From Aurantimonas sp036252795 (GTDB lineage Bacteria; Pseudomonadota; Alphaproteobacteria; Rhizobiales; Rhizobiaceae), in NCBI GenBank assembly GCA_036252795.1, contig DASYHY010000168.1:1-11159 (forward strand): 11,159 nt of DNA, written 5' to 3'. A model generated the notes under the pieces. That model did not search any database and was not told the DNA's origin. It was given only the letters and a program-made list of their open reading frames with translations. Numbering within the stretch: position 1 is the first letter of the stretch; every line of letters starts with the position of its first letter. Position numbers and translations under genes: made by a program. This document shows positions 6,182-11,159 of this stretch, in pieces.

Positions 6182-6583
6182 ATGACCACCGGGCTCGACA
6201 GTTTCGACGAATTCTCCTGGGCAAGCCTCCTTGCCGGCAGCGAGGCTCTCGTGGTCGACGCCGATCGCCGGCGCGCCATGCGGACCGCGAGCGCACTGGA
6301 AACCGCCGGGGCCCGCGCCACGCTCGCACCCGACGCCGCGACGGCGCTCGACCGCCTGCTGCGGCGGCGCTTTTCCCTGGCGGTGCTGGCGCTGGACCTA
6401 GACGGACAGATCGAAGCCAGACTGGGGGAGGCCCTGGCATCGCAGGATATCCGGCTCGTGCTGCTGGCCGATCCCGCCCGCCACGAGGCGCTGCGCAGGA
6501 CTCATCCCGGCGCCGCGGTGGCCGCGATCGGCCTCGGCGAGCGGGCGCTGGTGATGCTCCTGACCGGCACGAAGGACGAGTGA
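6182..6583 (+). CDS. Degenerate receiver-like protein (pseudo-response regulator)
   Basis: A 133-aa protein with the alternating strand-helix layout of a CheY-like receiver. Strand 1 is EALVVDADRR at 21-30, helix 1 about 31-43, strand 3 FSLAVLALDLDG at 64-75, strand 4 RLVLLADPAR at 91-100 and a last hydrophobic helix RALVMLLTG. Aligned by eye to canonical receivers, key sites are lost. The phosphoacceptor Asp position reads Ala (A70, though D72 and D74 follow), the switch Thr/Ser reads Ala (A96), and no Lys-Pro occurs before the last helix. One acidic-pocket Asp (D26 or D28) remains. It is thus likely phosphorylation-independent. The ATG at 6182 is chosen because no usable start lies upstream within the domain frame; no clear ribosome binding site is seen. 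An eight-base inverted repeat (6136-6143 with 6154-6161) precedes it. It converges on the receiver/kinase pair, 16 bases away. Confidence 0.6.
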   Translation: MTTGLDSFDEFSWASLLAGSEALVVDADRRRAMRTASALETAGARATLAPDAATALDRLLRRRFSLAVLALDLDGQIEARLGEALASQDIRLVLLADPARHEALRRTHPGAAVAAIGLGERALVMLLTGTKDE

Positions 6584-6599
6584 GTCAGCAGCAGCAGCC

Positions 6600-6953
6600 C
6601 TATCTCAGGACGGACCCGATCGAGGCCTCGATCTGCTGGATCGTGTAGGGCTTCTGGAGGATCGGGCAGTCGTGCCACCGCTCCTCGACGCCGCCCCTTC
6701 CATATCCGGTCGCGAAGACGATCGGTACGCCCGCCTCGCGCATCCGTTCGGCGACCGGGTAGACGGTCTCGCCGCCGATATTCACGTCGAGGATCGCCAC
6801 GTCGATCTCGATGCCGGAATCGATCAGCCGATGCGCGCCGCTGACCCGCATGGCGGTTCCCACGACGTGGCAGCCGAGATCGTCCAGCATGTCCTCCAAC
6901 TGCATGGCGACGAGACTTTCGTCCTCCACGACCAGGACCCTTACTCCCTTCAA
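6600..6953 (-). CDS. Single-domain response regulator (CheY-like receiver)
   Basis: A 117-aa stand-alone receiver with every phosphorylation residue present: acidic pocket E10/D11 in LVVEDES, phosphoacceptor D56 in AILDVNIGG, switch T82 in FATGYG, and K101 followed by Pro in LQKPY. With no output domain it should act as a phosphate shuttle or by protein contact, as single-domain regulators paired with HWE kinases do. The start is uncertain because the frame has no ATG. I chose the TTG at 6951-6953, preceded by AGGGA nine bases away, which gives the usual MKGVRVLVVEDE opening and leaves 13 bases after the kinase stop. A TTG at 7049 would add 32 non-family residues read over the kinase 3' end. 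It is probably co-transcribed with the kinase and is its likely partner. Confidence 0.88.
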   Translation of the reverse strand: MKGVRVLVVEDESLVAMQLEDMLDDLGCHVVGTAMRVSGAHRLIDSGIEIDVAILDVNIGGETVYPVAERMREAGVPIVFATGYGRGGVEERWHDCPILQKPYTIQQIEASIGSVLR

Positions 6954-6966
6954 ATTGATCGGATCC

Positions 6967-8340
6967 CTATGCAGCAGAACTTTCAATATCCTCGACCTCG
7001 GCGAGCGCCAGTTGGAAGCGGCAGATGAGGCCGGTGTCGACAAGGTCAAGAGACAAGGTGCCCGATAGCTCGCCCTCGATGATCCGTCTCAGGATTCGCG
7101 TGCCGAAGCCCGGCACGAGATTCAGCGACCCCGCGTTCGGCGTGTCCTCCTGCCAGGCGACGTCGAGCATCCGGCGCGGGCCGTGCCCGCTGGTCGTCCA
7201 CGACACCGACAGCCGCCCCTCCTCGCCCACCATGGCACCATAGCGTGCGGCGTTCGAAGCGAGCTCGTGGAATACCATCGCGAGCGCTATCGCCGATTTG
7301 GCGGAAAGATGCACCTCCGGCCCGGCCATGCTGACCCGCGCCGGCGAGAACACGGCGAGTTCCTGCGCGAGCAGTTCCGACAGCCCGGCCGCCTCCCAGC
7401 GCCGCGCCGAAAGAACGTTGTGGGCCTGGCTCAGCGCCATGATCCGCGCCTCGAAGGCGTAGCGCGCCTCTTCCGGATCGCGGATGTTGCGGAAGCTCTG
7501 CCTCGCCATCGACTGCACGGTCGACAGCGTGTTCTTCACCCGGTGATTCAGTTCGTCGATCAGCAGCCGCTGGCGCTCTGCGGCCCGCACCGACTCCGTC
7601 CGGTCGGTGGCCTGCACGAAGACGCCGTTGATCCGCCCTTCCGCGTCGCGGATCGCTGTGTAGGAAAAGTCGAGATAGGTCTCCACCGGCTCCGTCTCGG
7701 GGTCGCGGTGCAGCATTAGCCGCACCCCCTCCCCCGACGCGGCCCGTCCCGTGGCGTAGACGTCGTCGAGCATCTCGAAGAAGCCCTGGCCGTCGATGTC
7801 GGGCAGCACCTGCCGGATCGGCAGCCCGATGAGGTCGCGACCGCCAATGAAGCGGACATAGCTGTCATTGCCGAAGGTGAACACGTGGTCGGGGCCTTCC
7901 AGCACCGCGATCATACCGGGCGCCTGCCGGAACAGCCGGCGGAACTCGGCGGCCTCCGACACCTTCTCCTGATAGGCCTCCTCGACCTCCTGCGCATGCC
8001 GCAGAAGGGCCATTTCGCCGGGGATCGCGCCGAACGGCAGCACCCGCGCCTCCTTGATGCGGACGATGTCGGTCACGTCGACCGTGTTCTGGACGATGAA
8101 CTCCACGCGTCCGTCCTGATCGAGGATCGGCGTGTGGGTCGCGGTCCAATATCGCTGCTCCATGCCGCCGCCGCGTTCTTCGGGAATCGGGATGTCGTAG
8201 GGGATGAAGGCGATCGTGTCGGGCTCGCCGTCGGCAAGGACCTGCTCGAACGACGCACGCAGGCGCCGCCCGCTTTCGTCCTGGTTCGGAAACAGGTCGA
8301 AGAGGTGCTGGCCGATCAATTCCGCCGGCGCCCGCATCAC
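6967..8340 (-). CDS. HWE-family sensor histidine kinase, N-terminus interrupted (see 8383-8448)
   Basis: From the GTG at 8340 the protein is 457 aa and soluble, with no membrane segment. In order it has a 5'-truncated PAS domain (to about 95, ending FIVQNTVDVTDIV), a linker helix, a second PAS (about 133-250), and an HWE kinase core. In the core, H267 lies in LLIDELNHRVKNTLSTVQSM, the N-box is FHELASNAARYGA with N363, the family-naming W-x-E is W396/E398, and GFGTRILRRI contains the glycine loop. HWE kinases are mostly alphaproteobacterial and often light, redox or general-stress sensors. Catalytic parts look intact. The problem is the start: no ribosome binding site precedes the GTG or the adjacent ATG (8337), and the same frame continues upstream through PAS-like sequence to an ATG at 8448, broken by one TGA. 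It is therefore either a reinitiated, truncated kinase or a pseudogene by nonsense mutation. The response regulator follows 13 bases on. Confidence 0.8.
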   Translation of the reverse strand: MMRAPAELIGQHLFDLFPNQDESGRRLRASFEQVLADGEPDTIAFIPYDIPIPEERGGGMEQRYWTATHTPILDQDGRVEFIVQNTVDVTDIVRIKEARVLPFGAIPGEMALLRHAQEVEEAYQEKVSEAAEFRRLFRQAPGMIAVLEGPDHVFTFGNDSYVRFIGGRDLIGLPIRQVLPDIDGQGFFEMLDDVYATGRAASGEGVRLMLHRDPETEPVETYLDFSYTAIRDAEGRINGVFVQATDRTESVRAAERQRLLIDELNHRVKNTLSTVQSMARQSFRNIRDPEEARYAFEARIMALSQAHNVLSARRWEAAGLSELLAQELAVFSPARVSMAGPEVHLSAKSAIALAMVFHELASNAARYGAMVGEEGRLSVSWTTSGHGPRRMLDVAWQEDTPNAGSLNLVPGFGTRILRRIIEGELSGTLSLDLVDTGLICRFQLALAEVEDIESSAA

Positions 8341-8382
8341 GGCGTGCGAATAGGCTGCGTTCGCCGCAACATATCGGATGTC

Positions 8383-8448
8383 TCAGTCGACGACCATGTA
8401 CGGGGTCGGAAGAGCGTCGAATATCCGCTCGAATTCGGAACTGTTCAT
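8383..8448 (-). pseudogene. Detached N-terminal 21 codons of the HWE kinase, ending in an in-frame TGA
   Basis: The ATG at 8446-8448 opens a peptide MNSSEFERIFDALPTPYMVVD and then TGA at 8383-8385. The same frame continues DIRYVAANAAYSHAVMRAP straight into the kinase PAS domain. ALPTPYMVVD followed by D-(I/L)-RYVAAN is the usual first strand-turn of a PAS domain in such kinases, where the missing residue is commonly Arg. CGA to TGA is one transition. An in-frame TAG at about 8485-8487 limits any earlier start. Read as a recent nonsense change, an uncorrected sequencing error, or a stop that is read through. Confidence 0.65.
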
Positions 8449-8686
8449 GCGCAACGCGGTCTTCAGCCGGCTCGTGTCATTCGGTGTTATCGAAAACTAT
8501 TCTGACGACCGCAACGTCTCGTTAAGCCGAAACTGTGGGCAGGGTTAAGCCGGCTGTGCCAATACATGCAGAATCGATCCCTTCGCGGATATGGCTCCCA
8601 GAAAAACGTGAACGTGATCCGGACGATGGCGCCGATTCAAAAGGCTCGAGCGCTGCCGGAGCGCTTCTGGCAGTTGATGAAGCCTT
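8449..8686. promoter_or_regulatory. 238-bp gap upstream of the kinase with a 9-bp direct repeat
   Basis: No gene was found here. The stretch must hold the kinase promoter, because the exported-protein gene upstream has the same direction and ends at 8687. The 9-mer gttaagccg occurs at 8521-8529 and 8544-8552, 23 bases apart, about two helical turns, which would suit a tandem operator. No convincing general-stress (GGAAC/CGTT) or sigma-54 promoter was found. Confidence 0.25.
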
Positions 8687-9013
8687 CTACCAGGCACAGA
8701 TTCGTGTTCCGACGGCGTCGTTCGCCCAGCACGCCGGATCGCCGCTTTCGCGAACGAACGTGCCGGCAAGCGGGATGTTGCGGGTGCCGAGATTGACGAA
8801 GCCCAGCGCGTGGCCGGGTGTGTCGATCAACAGGATGTAGGTGGCATCCGGCCCCTCGATGGTGAAGCTGCCGGCCGCGTCTGTCATCTGGAAATCGCAG
8901 TCGAAATAGCCGTCGTCGGTGGCGAAGCATTGGGCCGGCTTGGCCGCGGCGGCGGTCGACAGGAGCGGCAGGACGATCCCGGCCAGGATCCAGCTCTTCG
9001 CGTGATGCGACAT
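8687..9013 (-). CDS. Small exported protein with four cysteines, function unknown
   Basis: A 108-aa protein of no named function, resembling uncharacterised small secreted proteins of Hyphomicrobiales. Residues 1-24 are a Sec-type signal peptide: His/Lys near the N-terminus, hydrophobic WILAGIVLPLLS, then the AAAA cleavage region before KPAQC. The mature part of about 84 residues has Cys at 29, 39, 95 and 106. The spacing (a close pair at each end, C-x9-C and C-x10-C) suggests two disulfides pinning the termini of a small beta-rich domain. The motifs GYFDCDF, TYILLIDTPGHALGFVNLG and ACWANDA are the most distinctive. It should be periplasmic. A very strong purine-rich ribosome binding site (GGGGGAGGGGG) abuts the ATG, which fixes the start. 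It lies 123 bases downstream of ettA in the same direction and may have its own promoter. Confidence 0.78.
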   Translation of the reverse strand: MSHHAKSWILAGIVLPLLSTAAAAKPAQCFATDDGYFDCDFQMTDAAGSFTIEGPDATYILLIDTPGHALGFVNLGTRNIPLAGTFVRESGDPACWANDAVGTRICAW

Positions 9014-9099
9014 TCCCCCTCCCCCGACAACCTTTCCGCGCGCCCCGCCCCGGTTCGCATCGAACGAAGGGCCGCGCAGCCGGCGACTGCGGGACGGAC

Positions 9100-9126
9100 G
9101 CAGGCGGCCAACGGGCGGCCGCCTGC
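9100..9126 (-). terminator. GC-rich hairpin downstream of ettA, possible terminator
   Basis: The arms GCAGGCGGCC (9100-9109) and GGCCGCCTGC (9117-9126) pair perfectly over a seven-base loop, starting 10 bases after the ettA stop. No T-run follows on the minus strand, so it would be a weak intrinsic terminator, a rho-assisted end or an mRNA 3' stabiliser. Confidence 0.4.
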
Positions 9127-9136
9127 AAGGTTCCGT

Positions 9137-10786
9137 TCAGCGGGTCAGGCGCTTGTAGGTCGGCCGTTTCGGGTTGACCGATTCCGGGCCGAGGCGCCGG
9201 ATCTTGTCCTGCTCGTAGTCCTCGAAATTGCCCTCGAACCACTCGACGTGGCTGTCGCCCTCGAAGGCGAGGATGTGCGTCGCCAGCCGGTCGAGGAACA
9301 TGCGGTCATGGCTGATCACCACGGCGCAGCCCGCGTATTCCTCGAGCGCGTCCTCCAGCGCCGTCAGCGTCTCGGTGTCGAGGTCGTTGGTCGGCTCGTC
9401 GAGCAGGATGACGTTGGCGCCGGACTTCAGCATCTTGGCGAGGTGCACGCGGTTGCGCTGGCCGCCGGAGAGCGTCCCGACCTTCTGCTGCTGGTCCGGT
9501 CCCTTGAAGTTGAAGTTGCCGACATAGGCGCGGCTGTTCATCTCGTATTTGCCGAGCTTCATGATGTCGACGCCGCCGGAGATTTCCTCCCAGACGTTCT
9601 TCGAGCCTTCGAGATGGTCGCGGCTCTGGTCGACATAGCCGAGATCCACCGTTTCGCCGATCTCGATCTTCCCCGAATCCGGCTTCTCCTGGCCGGTGAT
9701 CATCTTGAACAGCGTCGACTTGCCGGCGCCGTTCGGGCCGATGATGCCGACGATGCCGCCGGCCGGCAGCTTGAAGGACAGGTTCTCGATCAGCACCCGG
9801 TCGCCGAAGCTCTTGGTGAGGTTCTCCACCTCGATGACCCGGTTGCCGAGGCGCTCGCCGGTCGGGATGACGATCCGCCCGTCCGCCGGCTTGCGGTTCT
9901 CCGCCGCCTCGACCAGCTCGTTATAGGCCTTGATGCGGGCCTTCGACTTGGTCTGCCGGGCCTTGGCGCCCTGCTGGATCCACTCGCGCTCGCGGGTGAG
10001 CGCACGCATCCGCGCGTCGTCCTCGCGGCCCTCCTGCTGCATCCGCTTGGCCTTCTTCTCCAGGTAGACGGAGTAGTTGCCCTCGTAGGGCACGCCGCGC
10101 CCGCGATCGAGCTCGAGGATCCAGCCGGTCACGTTGTCGAGGAAGTAGCGATCATGGGTGACCATGAGCACGGAGCCCTCGTACTCGCGAAGGTGCTTCT
10201 CCAGCCACAGGATCGTCTCGGCGTCGAGATGGTTGGTCGGCTCGTCGAGCAGCAGGATGTCGGGCTTGGACAGCAGCAGCTTGCAGAGCGCCACGCGGCG
10301 CTTCTCGCCGCCCGAAAGATTGCTCACGTTCGCGTCGCCCGGCGGGCAGCGCAGCGCGTCCATCGCCATCTCCACCTGGTTCTCGAGGTCCCAGAGGTTC
10401 TGCGCGTCGATGATGTCCTGGAGCTTCGCCCCCTCCTCCGCCGTCTCGTCGGAGTAGTTCATCATCAGCTCGTTATAGCGCTCGAGGATTGCCTGCTTGT
10501 CGGCGACGCCCTCCATGACGTTCTCGAAGACCGTCTTCGACTCGTCGAGATGCGGCTCCTGCGGCAGGTAGCCGATCGTGGCGCCCTCGGCCGCCCAGGC
10601 CTCGCCGGTAAATTCCTTGTCCGTCCCCGCCATGATCCGCAAGAGGGTCGACTTGCCCGAGCCGTTGGGGCCGAGGATGCCGATCTTGGCGTCCGGGTAG
10701 AACGACAGGTGGATGTTCTCCAGGACCTTCTTGTTGCCGTAGGCCTTGGTCAGGCCGGACATGTGATAGATGAACTGGCGTGCCAT
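9137..10786 (-). CDS. ettA: Energy-dependent translational throttle protein EttA (ABC-F ATPase)
   Basis: A 549-aa ABC-F protein, close to the 555 aa of E. coli EttA, which binds the ribosomal E site and gates the first peptide bond according to ATP/ADP level. It has two ATP-binding domains and no membrane segment. Domain 1 has Walker A GPNGSGKST at 39-47, signature LSGGE at 157-161 and Walker B ILLLDEP with catalytic E182. Domain 2 has Walker A GPNGAGKST at 350-358, signature LSGGQ at 439-443 and Walker B ILLDEP with E464. The arm region about 95-135 and the linker about 240-310, rich in Lys/Arg and containing GAKARQTKSKARI, correspond to the EttA arm and P-site-interacting motif. GGAG lies about 10 bases before the ATG. 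It is divergent from the glutathione transferase gene and most likely transcribed alone. Confidence 0.97.
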   Translation of the reverse strand: MARQFIYHMSGLTKAYGNKKVLENIHLSFYPDAKIGILGPNGSGKSTLLRIMAGTDKEFTGEAWAAEGATIGYLPQEPHLDESKTVFENVMEGVADKQAILERYNELMMNYSDETAEEGAKLQDIIDAQNLWDLENQVEMAMDALRCPPGDANVSNLSGGEKRRVALCKLLLSKPDILLLDEPTNHLDAETILWLEKHLREYEGSVLMVTHDRYFLDNVTGWILELDRGRGVPYEGNYSVYLEKKAKRMQQEGREDDARMRALTREREWIQQGAKARQTKSKARIKAYNELVEAAENRKPADGRIVIPTGERLGNRVIEVENLTKSFGDRVLIENLSFKLPAGGIVGIIGPNGAGKSTLFKMITGQEKPDSGKIEIGETVDLGYVDQSRDHLEGSKNVWEEISGGVDIMKLGKYEMNSRAYVGNFNFKGPDQQQKVGTLSGGQRNRVHLAKMLKSGANVILLDEPTNDLDTETLTALEDALEEYAGCAVVISHDRMFLDRLATHILAFEGDSHVEWFEGNFEDYEQDKIRRLGPESVNPKRPTYKRLTR

Positions 10787-10897
10787 GGCGCGCGGTCGCT
10801 CCGTTTCGGAATGATGGAAGGTTGCGCCGTACGTAAGCTATCGAGGCCGGCGGGGCAACGCCGGCAGGGTTGCAGGATGGGTGAGGAGCGAAGACGA

Positions 10898-11159
10898 ATG
10901 CTGACCGTATGGGGACGCCGGACGTCGTCGAACGTGCAGATGGTGATGTGGTGCATCGCCGAGCTGGGGCTGACCGCCCGGCGCCACGATGTCGGCCACC
11001 GCTACGGCGGCAACGACACGCCGGAATTCCTGGCGATGAACCCCAACGGCCTCGTCCCGGTCCTGCAGGACGGTGACGACGCGCCGCTGTTCGAGTCCGC
11101 CGTCATCCTGCGCTATCTCGCCAGCCGCTACGGCGACGCGCCGCTCTGGCCGGCCGATC
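10898..11159 (+). CDS. Glutathione S-transferase, N-terminal part, cut by window edge
   Basis: The first 87 codons of a cytosolic glutathione S-transferase, covering nearly the whole thioredoxin-like N-terminal domain. Marks are the opening strand MLTVWGRRTSSNVQMVMW, with S10/S11 at the place of the catalytic Ser of theta/beta-like bacterial enzymes, NPNGLVPVL at 48-56 with the cis-Pro P54, and FESAVILRYLA at 65-75, where E66-S67 bind the glutamyl end of glutathione. The helical C-terminal domain that sets substrate range is outside the window, so the class is not resolved. AGGAG (10884-10888) stands nine bases before the ATG and fixes the start. The 111-bp gap to ettA holds a six-base inverted repeat (gccggc at 10846 and 10860) of no clear meaning. 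Confidence 0.92.
   Translation, partial: MLTVWGRRTSSNVQMVMWCIAELGLTARRHDVGHRYGGNDTPEFLAMNPNGLVPVLQDGDDAPLFESAVILRYLASRYGDAPLWPAD

Noticed and set aside
5807..6583. A longer 258-codon version of the receiver-like gene
   Set aside because: The first 125 codons are antisense to the MOSC gene, Arg-rich and unlike any domain. The receiver-like part begins after the ATG at 6182.
8539..8562. A sigma-54 promoter (TTGGCAC at 8556-8562, minus strand) before the kinase
   Set aside because: The required GC of the -12 element is not at the correct ten-base spacing from the GG; that place reads TT.
8449..8686. An EcfG general-stress promoter, expected for some HWE kinase loci
   Set aside because: No GGAAC-like -35 was found 16-17 bases before a CGTT-like -10 on the minus strand.
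10846..10865. A gccggc inverted repeat between ettA and the glutathione transferase gene
   Set aside because: Six-base self-complementary GC words recur by chance at this base composition, and there is no T-run or other support.

Overview
The window is GC-rich, densely packed chromosomal DNA with no mobile element, CRISPR array, rRNA or tRNA that I can see. The gene families point to an alphaproteobacterium, most likely of the order Hyphomicrobiales (Rhizobiales). The pointers are an ArsR-methyltransferase regulator next to metF, an HWE-family histidine kinase with a stand-alone receiver, a DUF2293 protein and a rhizobial-type EttA. The order is inferred from family resemblance, not from a search.

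Layout, left to right. (1) A minus-strand ornithine/lysine-type PLP decarboxylase is cut by the left edge (1-554). Its short leader carries a possible micro-ORF. It diverges from an amidase-signature hydrolase (722-1993, plus). (2) A 28-codon hydrophobic microprotein gene (2210-2296, plus) has a consensus ribosome binding site. A strong bidirectional terminator (2340-2369) lies between it and metF. (3) A methionine/SAM-cycle block holds an ArsR-methyltransferase fusion regulator (3329-4342) and metF (2399-3316), forming a minus-strand operon. A near-perfect 24-bp palindrome sits over its predicted promoter. Divergent from it is a plus-strand pair, a SAM-dependent tRNA methyltransferase of the TrmO family (4460-4984) and a DUF2293 protein (4991-5350). 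(4) A MOSC-domain protein (5367-6023, minus) is divergent from a degenerate receiver-like protein (6182-6583, plus). (5) An HWE histidine kinase (6967-8340) and a single-domain response regulator (6600-6953) lie on the minus strand. The reading frame of the kinase continues upstream to an ATG at 8448 but is broken by one in-frame TGA at 8383-8385 inside its first PAS domain. (6) A small exported four-cysteine protein (8687-9013, minus) is followed by the ABC-F ribosome factor EttA (9137-10786, minus). (7) A glutathione S-transferase (10898 onward, plus) runs off the right edge.

How the genes fit together. The regulator, metF and possibly trmO form a plausible SAM/S-adenosylhomocysteine-responsive unit, with the palindrome as operator. 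The kinase, the receiver protein and the converging pseudo-receiver look like a small signalling cluster whose sensor may be decaying or truncated. The rest is housekeeping or stress metabolism. I found no convincing large undescribed system. The best leads are the nonsense-interrupted kinase, the pseudo-receiver beside it, the microprotein, and the leader micro-ORF of the decarboxylase.
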